Below, one piece after another: positions 10,084-15,731 of a stretch of 16,857 nt of DNA. This DNA is from Baffinella frigidus (lineage: Eukaryota; Cryptophyceae; Cryptomonadales; Baffinellaceae). The first letter of the stretch is position 1. Each line of letters opens with the position of its first letter. The notes below the pieces were generated by a model that was not told the DNA's origin, made no database searches, and worked only from the letters and a program-made list of their open reading frames with translations. Both the position numbers and the translations under genes were made by a program. Location: the NCBI GenBank assembly GCA_026770585.1, contig MU646721.1, forward strand, positions 313,702-330,558. The letters are read 5' to 3'.

Positions 10084-13063
10084 CACCGGATCGAGGAGAG
10101 CATTTAGCGCTGCCTCACTGCTGCAAAGCCCGAGGGGAAGTCTCAAAAAGTAGCGGAAAGGATCCTTTCTGCTACTTTGGAGCCATTTCCATCTCCAAGG
10201 CAATTTCTGCCCCAAGGACGTGACCAAAATTCGTCAAAAGGCAACCTGTAAATACTTGTTGTGTCGTGTTCAAAGAATTTGAGGCTTGCCCTGTGGATTT
10301 GCAGTAGGACTATTCTCAAGTTGACACGCTAGGTCCGTGGTACAAACTAGTCATCTTTGGAGCGAAAAAGAGCCCGTGCTCACCAAATCCGTGAGAGCCG
10401 ATAAGCCTGAGACAGAGCTAGAACATGGACGACGGCCCACCATTCTCGAGTGGGTCCAGCGAGGAGGGGACACAGCTTCAATGGGGTTTAAAAACTTTCA
10501 CCTGCATCCTTAAGGAAATGGATTTTTAAAATTGAAATGTTGAGGCCGGATTCCCGGTCTCAGCTTTTATTTGTGTGCTTTGTTGGCTCGATAGCGGACC
10601 AAGGCGATGACGGTCAGCCAATCTGGGCCACCAACACCAAGTTCCTTGTGGATTTAGCTTTTGGGGTTTCATGGGGCATCCCGGTAGAATTCGGCCGGCT
10701 CCATGGGGGAAATGGCGCGAGCCACATCCAAGATTTGGTCCGCTCCGCGGGGCTAGCGGTGACCTCTGAACCCCAACTCAGGTGAACATCGCAAAGGCGA
10801 TGACGGTCACCGAGAACTCTCTGAAGCCGATCTGGGCCGCGGACGCTGACTCCTACTATGAGAAGCAGGTACGCCCTCAACCCTCAACCATTAACCATAA
10901 ACAATCAACCCTAGAGCCCAAGAAGCAGGTACGCGCTTTTTTGGTTTCCTGTAAATTCACTTCCCACCACTGGTTATGTATACGTATATGTAGGGCCGTG
11001 GTCGGAGTTGAGAAGCAGGTTCGCGCTTAGGGCTTAGCGTGTAGCGTTCAAAATGACCTTATCAATCACGTATATAGACGTTGTTGATAAGGTCGTTTCA
11101 TCGACTTCCAGGTTGCTGAGGGTGGTTGACGGTTTCTGACGGTTGCTGACGGTTGCTGACGGTTGCTGACGGCTGCTGACGGTTGCTGACGGTTCTTGAC
11201 GGTTGATGAGGGTTCTTGACGGTTTGGGCGGCCGACGCTCTCTGCCTGCTAAGAGAGGTGGGCGTTTTGGGGTTTAGGCTCAGGTGTAGGGGTTAGCGTC
11301 TAGGAGTTAGCGTTTTGGTTTGGGGGTTGGGGCCACTCTGGAGGCTACGAAGCACGTCTTGCCCGGATATTGAGACATAACGTGACAAAAATTGCTGACT
11401 TTTGGCGTGTTTCCTGAGAAACAATCCAACAAGTAACTTTGGAATGTTCCCCGTAGTGTTCCGAGGGGTTGGTTGAGGGTTAGCGTCGAGGGTTTGGGGT
11501 TCGGGTTTGGGCCGCGGACGCTCACAGCTGGTACGAGCAGCAGGTAGCCCTACACCCTAAATCCTAAATCACAAACCCTGAACCCCAAACCCCAAACCCC
11601 AAACCCCCAAACCCAAACCCGGCAATGCCGGAAGCTTACGCTAGAGGGAGGACTTAAGTCGAGCTTTCAGGCAAGAGTGTAGAGCTGACTGGCTTACGAG
11701 AGAAATCGTCAGAATCTTACGATTCTGAAAGTGCATAAGTGGACATTCTCCCGAGAGAAAAAATGAAATTGCGGAAAGTTGGTACAGATTCCGTGTGTAC
11801 TGACTTGTTTTCCCAGGTCAGTCTTGCACTCTTGCGTGGCACACAGCGGACTTCTAAGGGATTTTGAATAACCCCTTAGTGCTTAGTCCCTAGGCCCTAC
11901 GGTAGGCAATACCGTAGGGACATAGGGGGTTCTTACAGATAAGGTAACGGAAACTCGGGCATTTCCGGCCCGAAAATCCTGATCTGTACTAACCCCGTAG
12001 AGAAACGATTGGGTGTTTTACAAGGGCTGCATTGTAACTTTTGTACCAGGTCACGCCCACCACTCAGTAGGCTACGTGGCACGTCCCTCCCCGGAAATCC
12101 GGAGAGGGGCGTGCAAAATTGCTGACTTTTGGCGTGTTTCTTAGGCAAGAATCCAATAATCAACTCAAGCACGGTTCCTCGTAGTGTTCCGAGTGGCTAC
12201 TACTCGAGGCTAGAAATGTGAGTATTCTAAAAGGTTTTTAACTTTACAAGTCCTTGACAGGCGGACCGCTGCGTAGTAATTTTCACACAAATATCGCGTT
12301 TGGTCACGTATCTGCGGGATATCCCGCAGATACGTGACCAAGCCCCGCCCGTGACTGGTACAAATGGTTACAACCCCACAATCAAAATGCTCCCCTTTCC
12401 AGCCTCGAGTCCATCGCGTCCTCAATAGATTCTATCTCAGATTTCAGTGGGTCTTGGAGCCATTCTGTTTATTTAGAGTTTTAAAGCTCTTCGATTTGTA
12501 CCAGACATCGTTTGGATGGACAGTTTCTGAGATATAATCTATGAAGGGGCATCTTTCCGATGAGAGTGGTAAGTCTTCCTCCAGAATGAGATTTTTAAGC
12601 AAGCCCTCCTCCCAAATGAGCGTTTTAATTAATCCCCCCTCTAAAACGAGTTTTGCGTATCTCTCCAGTGGCCATTAGGCTCACAAGCCCTACCGTAGGG
12701 CCCGATGACCTGCCCAGGGCCTGTCGGGGGTCAAATTTGACCCCCTGGCCACTTAAGGGATAGCAGGCGTGCGGCGAGGCGGTCCCTCAGCCATAAACCC
12801 TAAACCTAACCCCCTAACCCCCTCAACCCAACCTAAACCCCAAACCCAACCCAAATCCCAAACCCTGACCACAAACCCTGACCCCAAAAACCTGACCCCA
12901 AAACCTGACCCTAACCCCAAACCCTAACCCCAAACCCTAACCTCAAACCCTAACCCCAAACCCTAACCTCACACCCTAACCCCAAACCTTAACCCCAAAC
13001 CCTGGGCAGGGGTGGGGTGAGGCGGAGGAGGTGGATGGGGGCGTTGTCGACGACGGGAAGCAG
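7889..13063 (+). CDS. PPIE: PPIE/CYP33-type RNA-binding cyclophilin, RRM part, at least 5 exons
   Basis: Exons at 7889-7984, 8433-8488, 9444-9528, 10782-10868 and 13010-13063 join in frame (phases 0, 2, 0, 0), all with GT...AG introns of 448, 955, 1253 and 2141 bp. They give 126 residues: an RRM with RNP2 LYVGGL and RNP1 RGFGFVEY, then an acidic linker. The order RTLYVGGL...AAFIPFGE, IPLD...HRGFGFVEYE, NMNNGELFGR, VNIAKAM and PIW closely follows human PPIE (Cyp33), a nuclear peptidyl-prolyl isomerase associated with spliceosomes and chromatin. No cyclophilin domain is visible to 16857; it may lie further on, or be absent. Partial copies of exons 2-5 litter the introns. Confidence 0.87.
8318..8396. 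pseudogene. Inverted pair of PPIE exon 4 fragments in intron 1
   Basis: 8318-8344 is close to the reverse complement of exon 4's GGCGATGACGGTCACCGAGA region. 8345-8388 is a direct, more diverged version ending in AGAAGCC. The pair forms a hairpin. Exon 4 sequence upstream of exon 2 rules out simple tandem exon duplication. Confidence 0.6.
8433..8488 (+). CDS. PPIE: PPIE-type exon 2
   Basis: After the acceptor GGCAG it reads VVDVNIPLDNQTGQHRGF plus GG of a Gly codon, then the donor GTAACT. IPLD and HRGF are PPIE hallmarks. Its last 24 bp recur at 8767-8790 beyond a family E element. Confidence 0.88.
8493..8630 (+). mobile_element. Family E element in PPIE intron 2
   Basis: Starts ACCTCTGCCTCACTCGGGTT, has a TTGACGGATTTGCACCAAAA block and ends GAGGCAGAGCTAGAA. 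It begins 4 bp after the exon 2 donor. It lies between exon 2 and a copy of the exon 2 end at 8767. Confidence 0.75.
8690..8866 (+). repeat. AACCCGAATCCCGA tandem repeat
   Basis: A run of AATCCCGAATCCCG/AAACCCGAAACCCG units, interrupted at 8767-8790 by a copy of the PPIE exon 2 end and a CCCTAACCC patch. It is a variant of the telomere-like motif. Confidence 0.8.
8767..8790 (+). pseudogene. 24-bp copy of PPIE exon 2 end
   Basis: It is identical to 8463-8486 (CAGACGGGGCAGCACCGGGG, then GTTC). The donor is changed, as the next bases are AGGCAG instead of GGGTAA. Confidence 0.75.
8919..8937 (+). pseudogene. Copy of PPIE exon 3 start, cut by a hairpin
   Basis: Acceptor CGCAG, then GTTCGTGGAGTACGAGAAC, then it breaks into the inverted-repeat element at 8938-9007. 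It gives FVEYEN only. It is a decoy acceptor before the intact exon. Confidence 0.75.
8938..9007. mobile_element. 70-bp hairpin element inserted in an exon 3 copy
   Basis: GGCATGTCTGGTTT and AAACCGGACATGCC are inverted repeats with one mismatch. An inner GAAAAGCC/GGCTTTTC pair continues the stem. Confidence 0.65.
9060..9094 (+). pseudogene. Second copy of PPIE exon 3 start
   Basis: Acceptor CGCAG, then the reading FVEYENAADAS, after which it diverges. No donor matching the exon end. Confidence 0.75.
9148..9199. mobile_element. Family B element fragment
   Basis: GCATACGCCCTACCGTAGGG, then CCCTGGGACCTGCCTAGGACC, matches the left-centre of the full family B copies. The inverted ends are missing. 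Confidence 0.65.
9227..9270 (+). pseudogene. Third copy of PPIE exon 3 start
   Basis: Acceptor CGCAG, then FVENENASEAMFNMAW. It has lost the AAD codons and changed Y to N. The rest is replaced by other sequence. Confidence 0.75.
9288..9434 (+). repeat. 20-bp tandem repeat CCCACTATTAGTAATGTAAA
   Basis: About seven units, the left ones degenerate, end 9 bp before the acceptor of the intact PPIE exon 3. The array separates the third exon copy from the intact one. Confidence 0.85.
9444..9528 (+). CDS. PPIE: PPIE-type exon 3 (intact copy)
   Basis: One base completes Gly, then FVEYENAADASEAIFNMNNG and ELFGRVLT follow, ending before GTCTGC. Together with exon 2 it forms RNP1 (RGFGFVEY). Of at least six copies of all or part of this exon between 8919 and 9852, this is the only one open across its full length with both splice sites. 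Confidence 0.87.
9535..9631 (-). mobile_element. Family E remnant between 42-bp duplications
   Basis: The reversed core GATGTCAACTTGGGAATAGT, then CCGTTAAC, ends exactly where the second copy of the PPIE exon 3 end starts. Its other part (TTTGGCCTCACGAATTGGGC) resembles the right half of family E. Confidence 0.6.
9632..9673 (+). pseudogene. 42-bp copy of PPIE exon 3 end with donor
   Basis: It matches 9490-9531 at 41 of 42 bases and encodes NMNNGELFGRVLT followed by GTC, so the donor is kept. It could act as a competing donor or exon end. Confidence 0.8.
9676..9722 (+). repeat. Tandem CCTTCTATTATCTGT units
   Basis: Three 15-bp units of (T)CCTTCT(G/A)TTATC(T/C)G follow the exon 3 end copy. 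Confidence 0.65.
9815..9853 (+). pseudogene. Further partial copy of PPIE exon 3 middle
   Basis: It reads AEAIFNLNNGE (AEAIFNMNNGE-like) and then breaks. Neither splice site is present. Confidence 0.65.
9886..10084 (+). repeat. GAGAGA/GAGC microsatellite, about 200 bp
   Basis: A purine-rich GA repeat interspersed with GC and GCGCGC. It gives spurious long open frames of Arg-Glu or Leu-Ser on each strand. It lies in PPIE intron 3. Confidence 0.95.
10145..10180. repeat. Hairpin around AAAGTAGCGGAAAGGATCC
   Basis: AAAGTAGCGGAAAGGATCCT and TTCTGCTACTTT are nearly perfect inverted arms. It is isolated and of unknown role. Confidence 0.55.
10304..10424 (+). mobile_element. Family E element in PPIE intron 3
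   Basis: GGACTATTCTCAAGTTGACA, then a GTGGTACAAACTAG block and the end GAGACAGAGCTAGAAC. Confidence 0.7.
10593..10640 (+). pseudogene. Partial copy of PPIE exon 4 with internal deletion
   Basis: AAGGCGATGACGGTCA is joined to CCAATCTGGGCCACC, whereas exon 4 has about 20 more bases between. It keeps KAMTV and IWA pieces out of register. Confidence 0.6.
10640..10770 (-). pseudogene. Second copy of the 1232-1498 coding-like family
   Basis: One minus-strand frame reads ADQILDVARAISPMEPAEFY, matching VDQIEHVAWAISRLERFEI at 1232-1498. Blocks GGGAAATGGC, GCCACAT and GATTTGGTCC are shared in order and spacing. It lies antisense in PPIE intron 3 and is broken in other parts. Confidence 0.4.
10782..10868 (+). 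CDS. PPIE: PPIE-type exon 4
   Basis: After the acceptor AACTCAG it reads VNIAKAMTVTENSLKPIWAA, then DADSYYEKQ and the donor GTACGC. VNIAKAM is the last RRM strand (VNLAKPM in human PPIE), and KPIWAADADSYY matches RPVWSDDDWL. Both ends are phase 0. Confidence 0.88.
10916..10932 (+). pseudogene. Copy of PPIE exon 4 end with donor
   Basis: AAGAAGCAGGTACGC repeats the exon 4 end and donor 10860-10873 after a CCCTCAACC stretch. A third, changed copy (GAGAAGCAGGTTCGC) is at 11010-11024. Confidence 0.6.
11010..11024 (+). pseudogene. Third copy of PPIE exon 4 end with donor
   Basis: GAGAAGCAGGTTCGC keeps EKQ and a GT donor. It is followed by a TTAGGGCTTAGCG repeat. Confidence 0.55.
11110..11226 (+). 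repeat. 10-bp tandem repeat GGTTGCTGAC
   Basis: About eleven units, some GGTTCTTGAC or GGTTTCTGAC, followed by a GGGCGGCCGACGCTC fragment that resembles exon 4's TGGGCCGCGGACGCT. Confidence 0.85.
11332..11463. mobile_element. Inverted-repeat family D element, copy 1
   Basis: CCACTCTGGAGGCTACGAAG at the left and CCGTAGTGTTCCGAGGGG at the right. The shared inner block is AAAATTGCTGACTTTTGGCG, then TGTTTC. It matches 12049-12196. Confidence 0.7.
11512..11551 (+). pseudogene. Copy of PPIE exon 4 end (WAADAHSWYEQQ) with donor
   Basis: TGGGCCGCGGACGCTCACAG, then CTGGTACGAGCAGCAG and GTAGCC. It keeps the frame and donor of exon 4 with several amino-acid changes (D to H, Y to W, K to Q). It lies between two telomere-like tracts. 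It could be an alternative donor-side exon, but it has no matching acceptor. Confidence 0.65.
11552..11622 (+). repeat. CCCTAAA/CCCCAAA telomere-like repeat
   Basis: A run of CCCTAAATCCTAAATC and ACCCCAAACCCC units right after an exon 4 copy donor. Confidence 0.8.
11839..11978. mobile_element. Family C element, reversed copy
   Basis: CACACAGCGGACTTC, then CCCTTAGTG, TACGGTAGGCAATACCGTAG and AAGGTAACGGAAA, with a GGGCATTTCCGGCCCGAAAA block. It is the reverse plan of 13593-13754. Confidence 0.7.
12049..12196. mobile_element. Inverted-repeat family D element, copy 2
   Basis: CCACTCAGTAGGCTACGTGG at the left and CTCGTAGTGTTCCGAGTGG at the right, with AAAATTGCTGACTTTTGGCG inside. The family I element starts 6 bp later, so the two are nested or adjacent. 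Confidence 0.75.
12203..12410. mobile_element. Inverted-repeat family I element, copy 2
   Basis: CTCGAGGCTAGAAATGTGAG at the left and TTTCCAGCCTCGAG at the right, with AGTAATTTTCACACAAA and GCCCGTGACTGGTACAAA inside, as in 6112-6317. It contains the 42-bp perfect palindrome at 12300-12341, of which the other copy shows only a weak equivalent. Confidence 0.8.
12300..12341. repeat. Perfect 42-bp palindrome
   Basis: The arm TGGTCACGTATCTGCGGGAT is followed with no spacer by its exact reverse complement, and one further T/A pair extends it. It could extrude as a cruciform or fold into an RNA hairpin. Confidence 0.9.
12424..12543. mobile_element. MITE-like family J element, copy 2 (reversed)
   Basis: AATAGATTCTATCTCAGATT and GTTTCTGAGATATAATCTAT are inverted ends. 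The inner TCTTCGATTTGTACCAGA is the reverse complement of the block in 5460-5578. Confidence 0.75.
12572..12660 (+). repeat. Three imperfect 30-bp tandem units
   Basis: Units are CCTCCAGAATGAGATTTTTA, CCTCCCAAATGAGCGTTTTA and CCCTCTAAAACGAGTTTTGC, each followed by a short linker. Function unknown. Confidence 0.5.
12656..12763. mobile_element. MITE-like family B element, copy 3
   Basis: CTCTCCAGTGGCCATTAGGC at the left and GGCCACTTAAGGGATA at the right, with CCCTACCGTAGGGCCC and GGTCAAATTTGACC inside. Confidence 0.8.
12793..13000 (+). repeat. CCCTAAA/CCCCAAA telomere-like array before PPIE exon 5
   Basis: About 200 bp of AACCCTAACCCCAAACCCT units run to 9 bp before the exon 5 acceptor. The C-rich strand is the coding strand, so it forms part of the pyrimidine-rich acceptor region. 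Confidence 0.9.
13010..13063 (+). CDS. PPIE: PPIE-type exon 5: acidic linker
   Basis: After the acceptor GGGCAG, 18 codons read GWGEAEEVDGGVVDDGKQ, then the donor GTCAGC. It is phase 0 at both ends and acidic, like the linker after the RRM in PPIE. A CCCTAAACC-type array runs up to the acceptor. The last 18 bp and the GT recur at 13175-13194. Confidence 0.65.
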
Positions 13064-13088
13064 GTCAGCGACCATTTGTGCCATAAAA

Positions 13089-13128
13089 CCAGCATGTCAA
13101 CTTGAGAATAGTCGGTCAACCCGACTGA
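13089..13128 (-). mobile_element. Family E core fragment, reversed, between duplicated exon 5 ends
   Basis: CAGCATGTCAACTTGAGAAT, then AGTCGGTCAACCCGACTG. It lies between the exon 5 end at 13046-13065 and its copy at 13175-13194. Confidence 0.65.
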
Positions 13129-13174
13129 GGGTCGGTGTACACGGAGCGATTTCTTCCGCTATTCCGCTATTCCC

Positions 13175-13194
13175 GTCGACGACGGGAAGCAGGT
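13175..13194 (+). pseudogene. 20-bp copy of PPIE exon 5 end with donor
   Basis: GTCGACGACGGGAAGCAGGT is identical to 13046-13065, including the donor GT. Confidence 0.75.
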
Positions 13195-13210
13195 GCCAAT
13201 CCTGTCCACT

Positions 13211-13498
13211 TTAGGAATCATCCACTTCAGGAATCTTCTTCTTCTTCTTGATTACTCTCGATACAGGTCCTAAATGAGGCCCTTGAGCCTTGAGTTGAGT
13301 GATACAAAAGTTTATGAGCCTTAAGGACTCGTCTACGTTAGGACGACAGGCACAGCTGGGGATTGTTGCACTCCGTGGCCTGCCACGCCAGAGGGATCGA
13401 AACATCCACTTTTGACATCTTTCAAGGGAAATCCCTTGAATCCTTAAGTCAACCACGTCAGATCTGGCGAGGACAAGGTGCCGGTTTCCCTTGGTCAT
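13211..13498 (-). other. Open frame of 95 codons, unrecognised
   Basis: The minus strand contains LRLINFCITQLKAQGPHLGP and a Lys run, then a stop. The stretch 13200-13560 shows no repeat family, so it may be unique sequence. No motif, no clear splice support and no copies seen. It could be a chance ORF or an antisense fragment. Confidence 0.15.
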
Positions 13499-13592
13499 TC
13501 TGGTGTGGGACGGTTTCTAGCTTAATGCGGGGAAACCTATTTTTCTTTCAGAATCTATCAACGAAAATTACTTCTCAGATGCTTTACTATTA

Positions 13593-13754
13593 CCACACAG
13601 TAGGCTACAAAGCGATTTTCGGCCCAAATCGGGCCGACTTTCCGTTACCTTATCCGTGGGAACCCCCCTATATCCCTACGGGTTGCCTACCGTAGGGTCG
13701 TAGGTCTTGTCGCTTAAGGGTTATTCGAAATCTCTTCGAAGTCCGCTGTGTGGC
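13593..13754. mobile_element. Family C element, longest copy
   Basis: CCACACAGTAGGCTACAAAG at the left and GAAGTCCGCTGTGTGG at the right are inverted tips. Inside are TTTCCGTTACCTTATCCGTG, ATATCCCTACGGGTTGCC and CGCTTAAGGGTTATTCGAAA. Confidence 0.75.
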
Positions 13755-13816
13755 TAGTATGACCCACTTGTTTAGTAATTTTCGTTGCCAGATTCTGCAA
13801 GAAAAACAGGTTTCCC

Positions 13817-13992
13817 CGGATGAAGCTCTGTCAAAGGCTCATTCGAAGGCTCATTCGGGCTCGCCAAATTGGGTTTAAATTTGGCCAAATTGGCCAAATT
13901 GGTGGCCAACTTGGCTCGTTTTCGCTCGTTTTCGCCCCAAAGTTGACGGGTTTGTACCGCAAATCTTGGGGGTCAACTTCAGAATAGTCGGT
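13817..13992 (-). mobile_element. Family E element, reversed, with internal repeats
   Basis: It ends with CCAAAGTTGACGGGTTTGTA and AGAATAGTCGG, and starts near AAGCTCTGTCA. The middle has short tandems (GGCTCATTCG, TTGGCCAAA, GCTCGTTTTC). Confidence 0.7.
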
Positions 13993-14028
13993 TACAGGGG
14001 TACCTCGCTCACAAGAAACTATCCCCCT
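13993..14028 (+). mobile_element. Family A element, left half only
   Basis: TTACAGGGGTACCTCGCTCA, then CAAGAAACTATCCCC, directly follows a family E element, the reverse of the arrangement at 6894-7137. Confidence 0.65.
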
Positions 14029-14077
14029 GTTGGCGCACACCACTGTGCGCGCCTTCCATTGTCTTGCTCCTCTCTAC

Positions 14078-14215
14078 CACACACCGGGCTACCAAGGCAT
14101 TTTGGGCCGAGTGTCCGTTACCTTATCCGTAGGAACCCCCCTATATCCCTACGGGTTGCCTGCCGTAGGGTCCTAGGTCTTGTCGCTTAAGGGTTATTCA
14201 AAATCCCGAGTGGTA
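14078..14215. mobile_element. Family C element copy
   Basis: CCACACACCGGGCTACCAAG, TGTCCGTTACCTTATCCGTA, ATATCCCTACGGGTTGCCTG and CGCTTAAGGGTTATTCAAAA. The right end (GAGTGG) differs from the 13593 copy and looks like a family D tip. Confidence 0.7.
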
Positions 14216-14241
14216 TGCGCCCTCCAGTTTCTTGCTCCTCA

Positions 14242-14363
14242 CTACAGGGGTACCTTGCTCATAAGAAACTGCCTCCCCCTAGGATCCTACAGTAGGTCTA
14301 TGCCTAGGGTCCTACGGTGGTCCTAGGGGGGGGGGGGTTCTTATGAGCGAGGTACCCCTGTAG
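14242..14363. mobile_element. MITE-like family A element, copy 3
   Basis: CTACAGGGGTACCTTGCTCA, then TAAGAAAC, pairs with TTCTTATGAGCGAGGTACCC, then CTGTAG. Flanks are CA and TG, so no clear target duplication longer than TA is visible. Confidence 0.85.
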
Positions 14364-14507
14364 TGGACGTGTCCTAACTGGCGAGCAGTGCGACTGTCCC
14401 CCCCCCCTCCTTTCCTGTGGATATCTAGGCTAAGGGCACCTCAGGATGCAAGGTTATGAGGACTCCAAAGAAGATTCACTTAAGACTGGGGGAATGGCTC
14501 CAAGCCA

Positions 14508-14662
14508 TGACATGTCCCCTCTGCGTGTGACTGCCTTATCCCCCTGCGTCTGACTCCCTTACCCCCCTGTGTATGACTCCGTTTTCCCCCTGCGTGTGAC
14601 TCCCTTATCCCCCAGCATGTGCCTCCCTCACCCCCCTGTGTGTGACTCCCTTATCCCCCCCT
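14508..14662 (+). repeat. 22-bp tandem repeat CCCCTGCGTGTGACTCCCTT
   Basis: Six or seven imperfect units (variants CTGTGTATGACTCCG, CAGCATGTGCCTCCC) form a pyrimidine-rich tract just before the possible PPIE exon 6 region. Confidence 0.85.
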
Positions 14663-14691
14663 ACACCAGGACGACGGCCTGATGCCCACAG

Positions 14692-14793
14692 AGCCTGTTC
14701 ACCGCGGGGTGGGGGCCCACCGCTGAGTGTGAGGACCGGGTCCTGGACGGGCCCGCCTCAGGGGAAAAGGGCTCCAAGGGCGAGTCCTATCCC
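14692..14793 (+). CDS. Possible PPIE-type exon 6 (linker), tentative
   Basis: After CCCACAG, 34 codons in phase 0 read SLFTAGWGPTAECEDRVLDG, then PASGEKGSKGESYP, ending at the strong donor GTAAGT. Phase and hydrophilic composition fit a continuation of the PPIE linker after DDGKQ. Against it: the donor lies inside the end of a family B element, and a partial inverted copy of the AGGACCGGGTCCT part lies at 14917-14945. An alternative start, CACCAG then DDGLMPTEPVHRG (14670-14708), also fits phase 0 but with a weaker end. Confidence 0.3.
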
Positions 14794-14892
14794 GTAAGTG
14801 ACCAGTAGGCTCATACGCCCTACCGTGGGGCCCTAGGACCTGCCTAGGGCTTCCACCGGCGATTATTCGCCCGTTGGTCACTTAAGGGATAT
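14789..14892. mobile_element. MITE-like family B element whose end provides GTAAGT
   Basis: Left end ATCCCGTAAGTGACCAGTAG, right end GGTCACTTAAGGGATAT. In sister copies the left end reads CCCTCAAGTGGCC, so a TC to GT difference creates GTAAGT. Confidence 0.8.
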
Positions 14893-14980
14893 CGGGGGGA
14901 ACGTCCTTAAGTAACAGGACCCGGTCCTCGCAAAGCCCACCGCGTAAGTCAACTGTCTACTTACTGCCGCATGAGGCCCG

Positions 14981-15086
14981 ATATCCCTCAAGTGGCCAGG
15001 CGGTCAGAAGTGACCGCCAAGAGGTCCTAGGCAGGTCCCAGGGCCCTACGGTAGGGCGTATGGGCCTACTCGCCACTTGAGGGATA
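14981..15086. mobile_element. MITE-like family B element, reversed copy
   Basis: ATATCCCTCAAGTGGCCAGG at the left and CGCCACTTGAGGGATA at the right. The centre AGGTCCTAGGCAGGTCCCAG, then GGCCCTACGGTAGGGC, is reversed relative to 14789. Confidence 0.8.
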
Positions 15087-15129
15087 AAGCAGTGGCTCCA
15101 ACGTCATCCCGAGGCGGACGCGTCCTAGC

Positions 15130-15252
15130 CTACAGAGGTACCTCGCTCATAAGAAACTACCCCCCCCCCCAGGACCACCGCAGGGCCCTCGGCATAGGCC
15201 TGCCGTAGGGTCCTACGGGGGGGGGGTTCTTATGAGCGAGGTACCCCTGTAG
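15130..15252. mobile_element. MITE-like family A element, copy 4
   Basis: CTACAGAGGTACCTCGCTCA, then TAAGAAAC, pairs with TTCTTATGAGCGAGGTACCC, then CTGTAG. Confidence 0.85.
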
Positions 15253-15306
15253 GCCCGCCTCGGGACAGGAAGGGCCCACCTCGGGGCGAGAGTTTGCATT
15301 CAGTAA

Positions 15307-15408
15307 AGATGCCCACCGATTCTGATTTGATCCGAAAGGAAGCATGGCCTTTCTACAGAACAAGTTCCGGTGTCCGCCTATGGCGGGAGTGAAAAGAACC
15401 TAAAGGAC
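15307..15408. repeat. Repeat family H, reversed partner of 16300-16440
   Basis: GATCCGAAAGGAAGCATGGC, TTCTACAGAAC, TTCCGGTGTCCGCCTATG and AACCTAAAGGACC are the reverse complement of 16310-16440 (GACACCGGAACTGG, AGAAGCCATGCTTCCTTTCG). The pair forms a large inverted repeat around the possible gene at 15732-16208. Confidence 0.75.
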
Positions 15409-15494
15409 CTACAGGGGTACCTCGCTCATAAGAAACTACCCCCCCCCCCAAGGACCCTACAGTAGGCCTATGCCTAGCTAGGGCCCTACGGTGG
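15409..15494 (+). mobile_element. Family A element, right end missing
   Basis: CTACAGGGGTACCTCGCTCA, then TAAGAAACTACC and a C-run, with GGCCTATGCCTAGCTAGGGC. It breaks at CCCTACGGTGG without the inverted right end. Confidence 0.75.
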
Positions 15495-15519
15495 AAGGCG
15501 TCATCTGCTTGACACGTGA

Positions 15520-15711
15520 GTGAACGGACGGCGACGAAGTTGCGAACACCTCCGTTTCAGGGAAAGAAGCAGGTCCTTTAGGTGCCGAGAGAGAGATGTC
15601 TTTATTGATAACAACACGGGTGCCAAGTATTTCCCCGCAGAGAGGCTGCGGCTTAGCACCCTACACGTTGTGTACGAAGGTCGACAGGGCGCGAACGCCC
15701 CCCCCATCTAA
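15520..15711 (+). other. Open frame of 63 codons, unrecognised
   Basis: The second part (RDVFIDNNTGAKYFPAERLR, then LSTLHVVYEGRQGANAPPI and stop) looks protein-like. No repeat family covers it, and it stops 20 bp before the ATG at 15732. It may be a last exon of an upstream gene, or chance. The GAAGCAGGT at 15567 resembles the exon-junction copies seen in PPIE. Confidence 0.25.
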
Positions 15712-15731
15712 ACGGATTGGCAGCCAACACC

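Noticed and set aside
9866-10153. Long open frames rich in Arg-Glu (plus) or Leu-Ser (minus)
   Set aside because: They are simply translations of the GAGAGA/GAGC microsatellite, in which stops are rare.
11512-11551. Second functional exon 4
   Set aside because: It has the donor and 12 matching codons, but no acceptor and no upstream half of the exon; classed as a fragment copy.
13211-13498. Gene for a 95-residue protein
   Set aside because: No motif, repeat support or splice evidence. Listed only at very low confidence.
14670-14708. Exon DDGLMPTEPVHRG as the PPIE continuation
   Set aside because: Acceptor and phase fit, but the only donor (GGGGTGGG) is weak and the overlapping 14692-14793 model is longer with a consensus donor. 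Kept only as an alternative.
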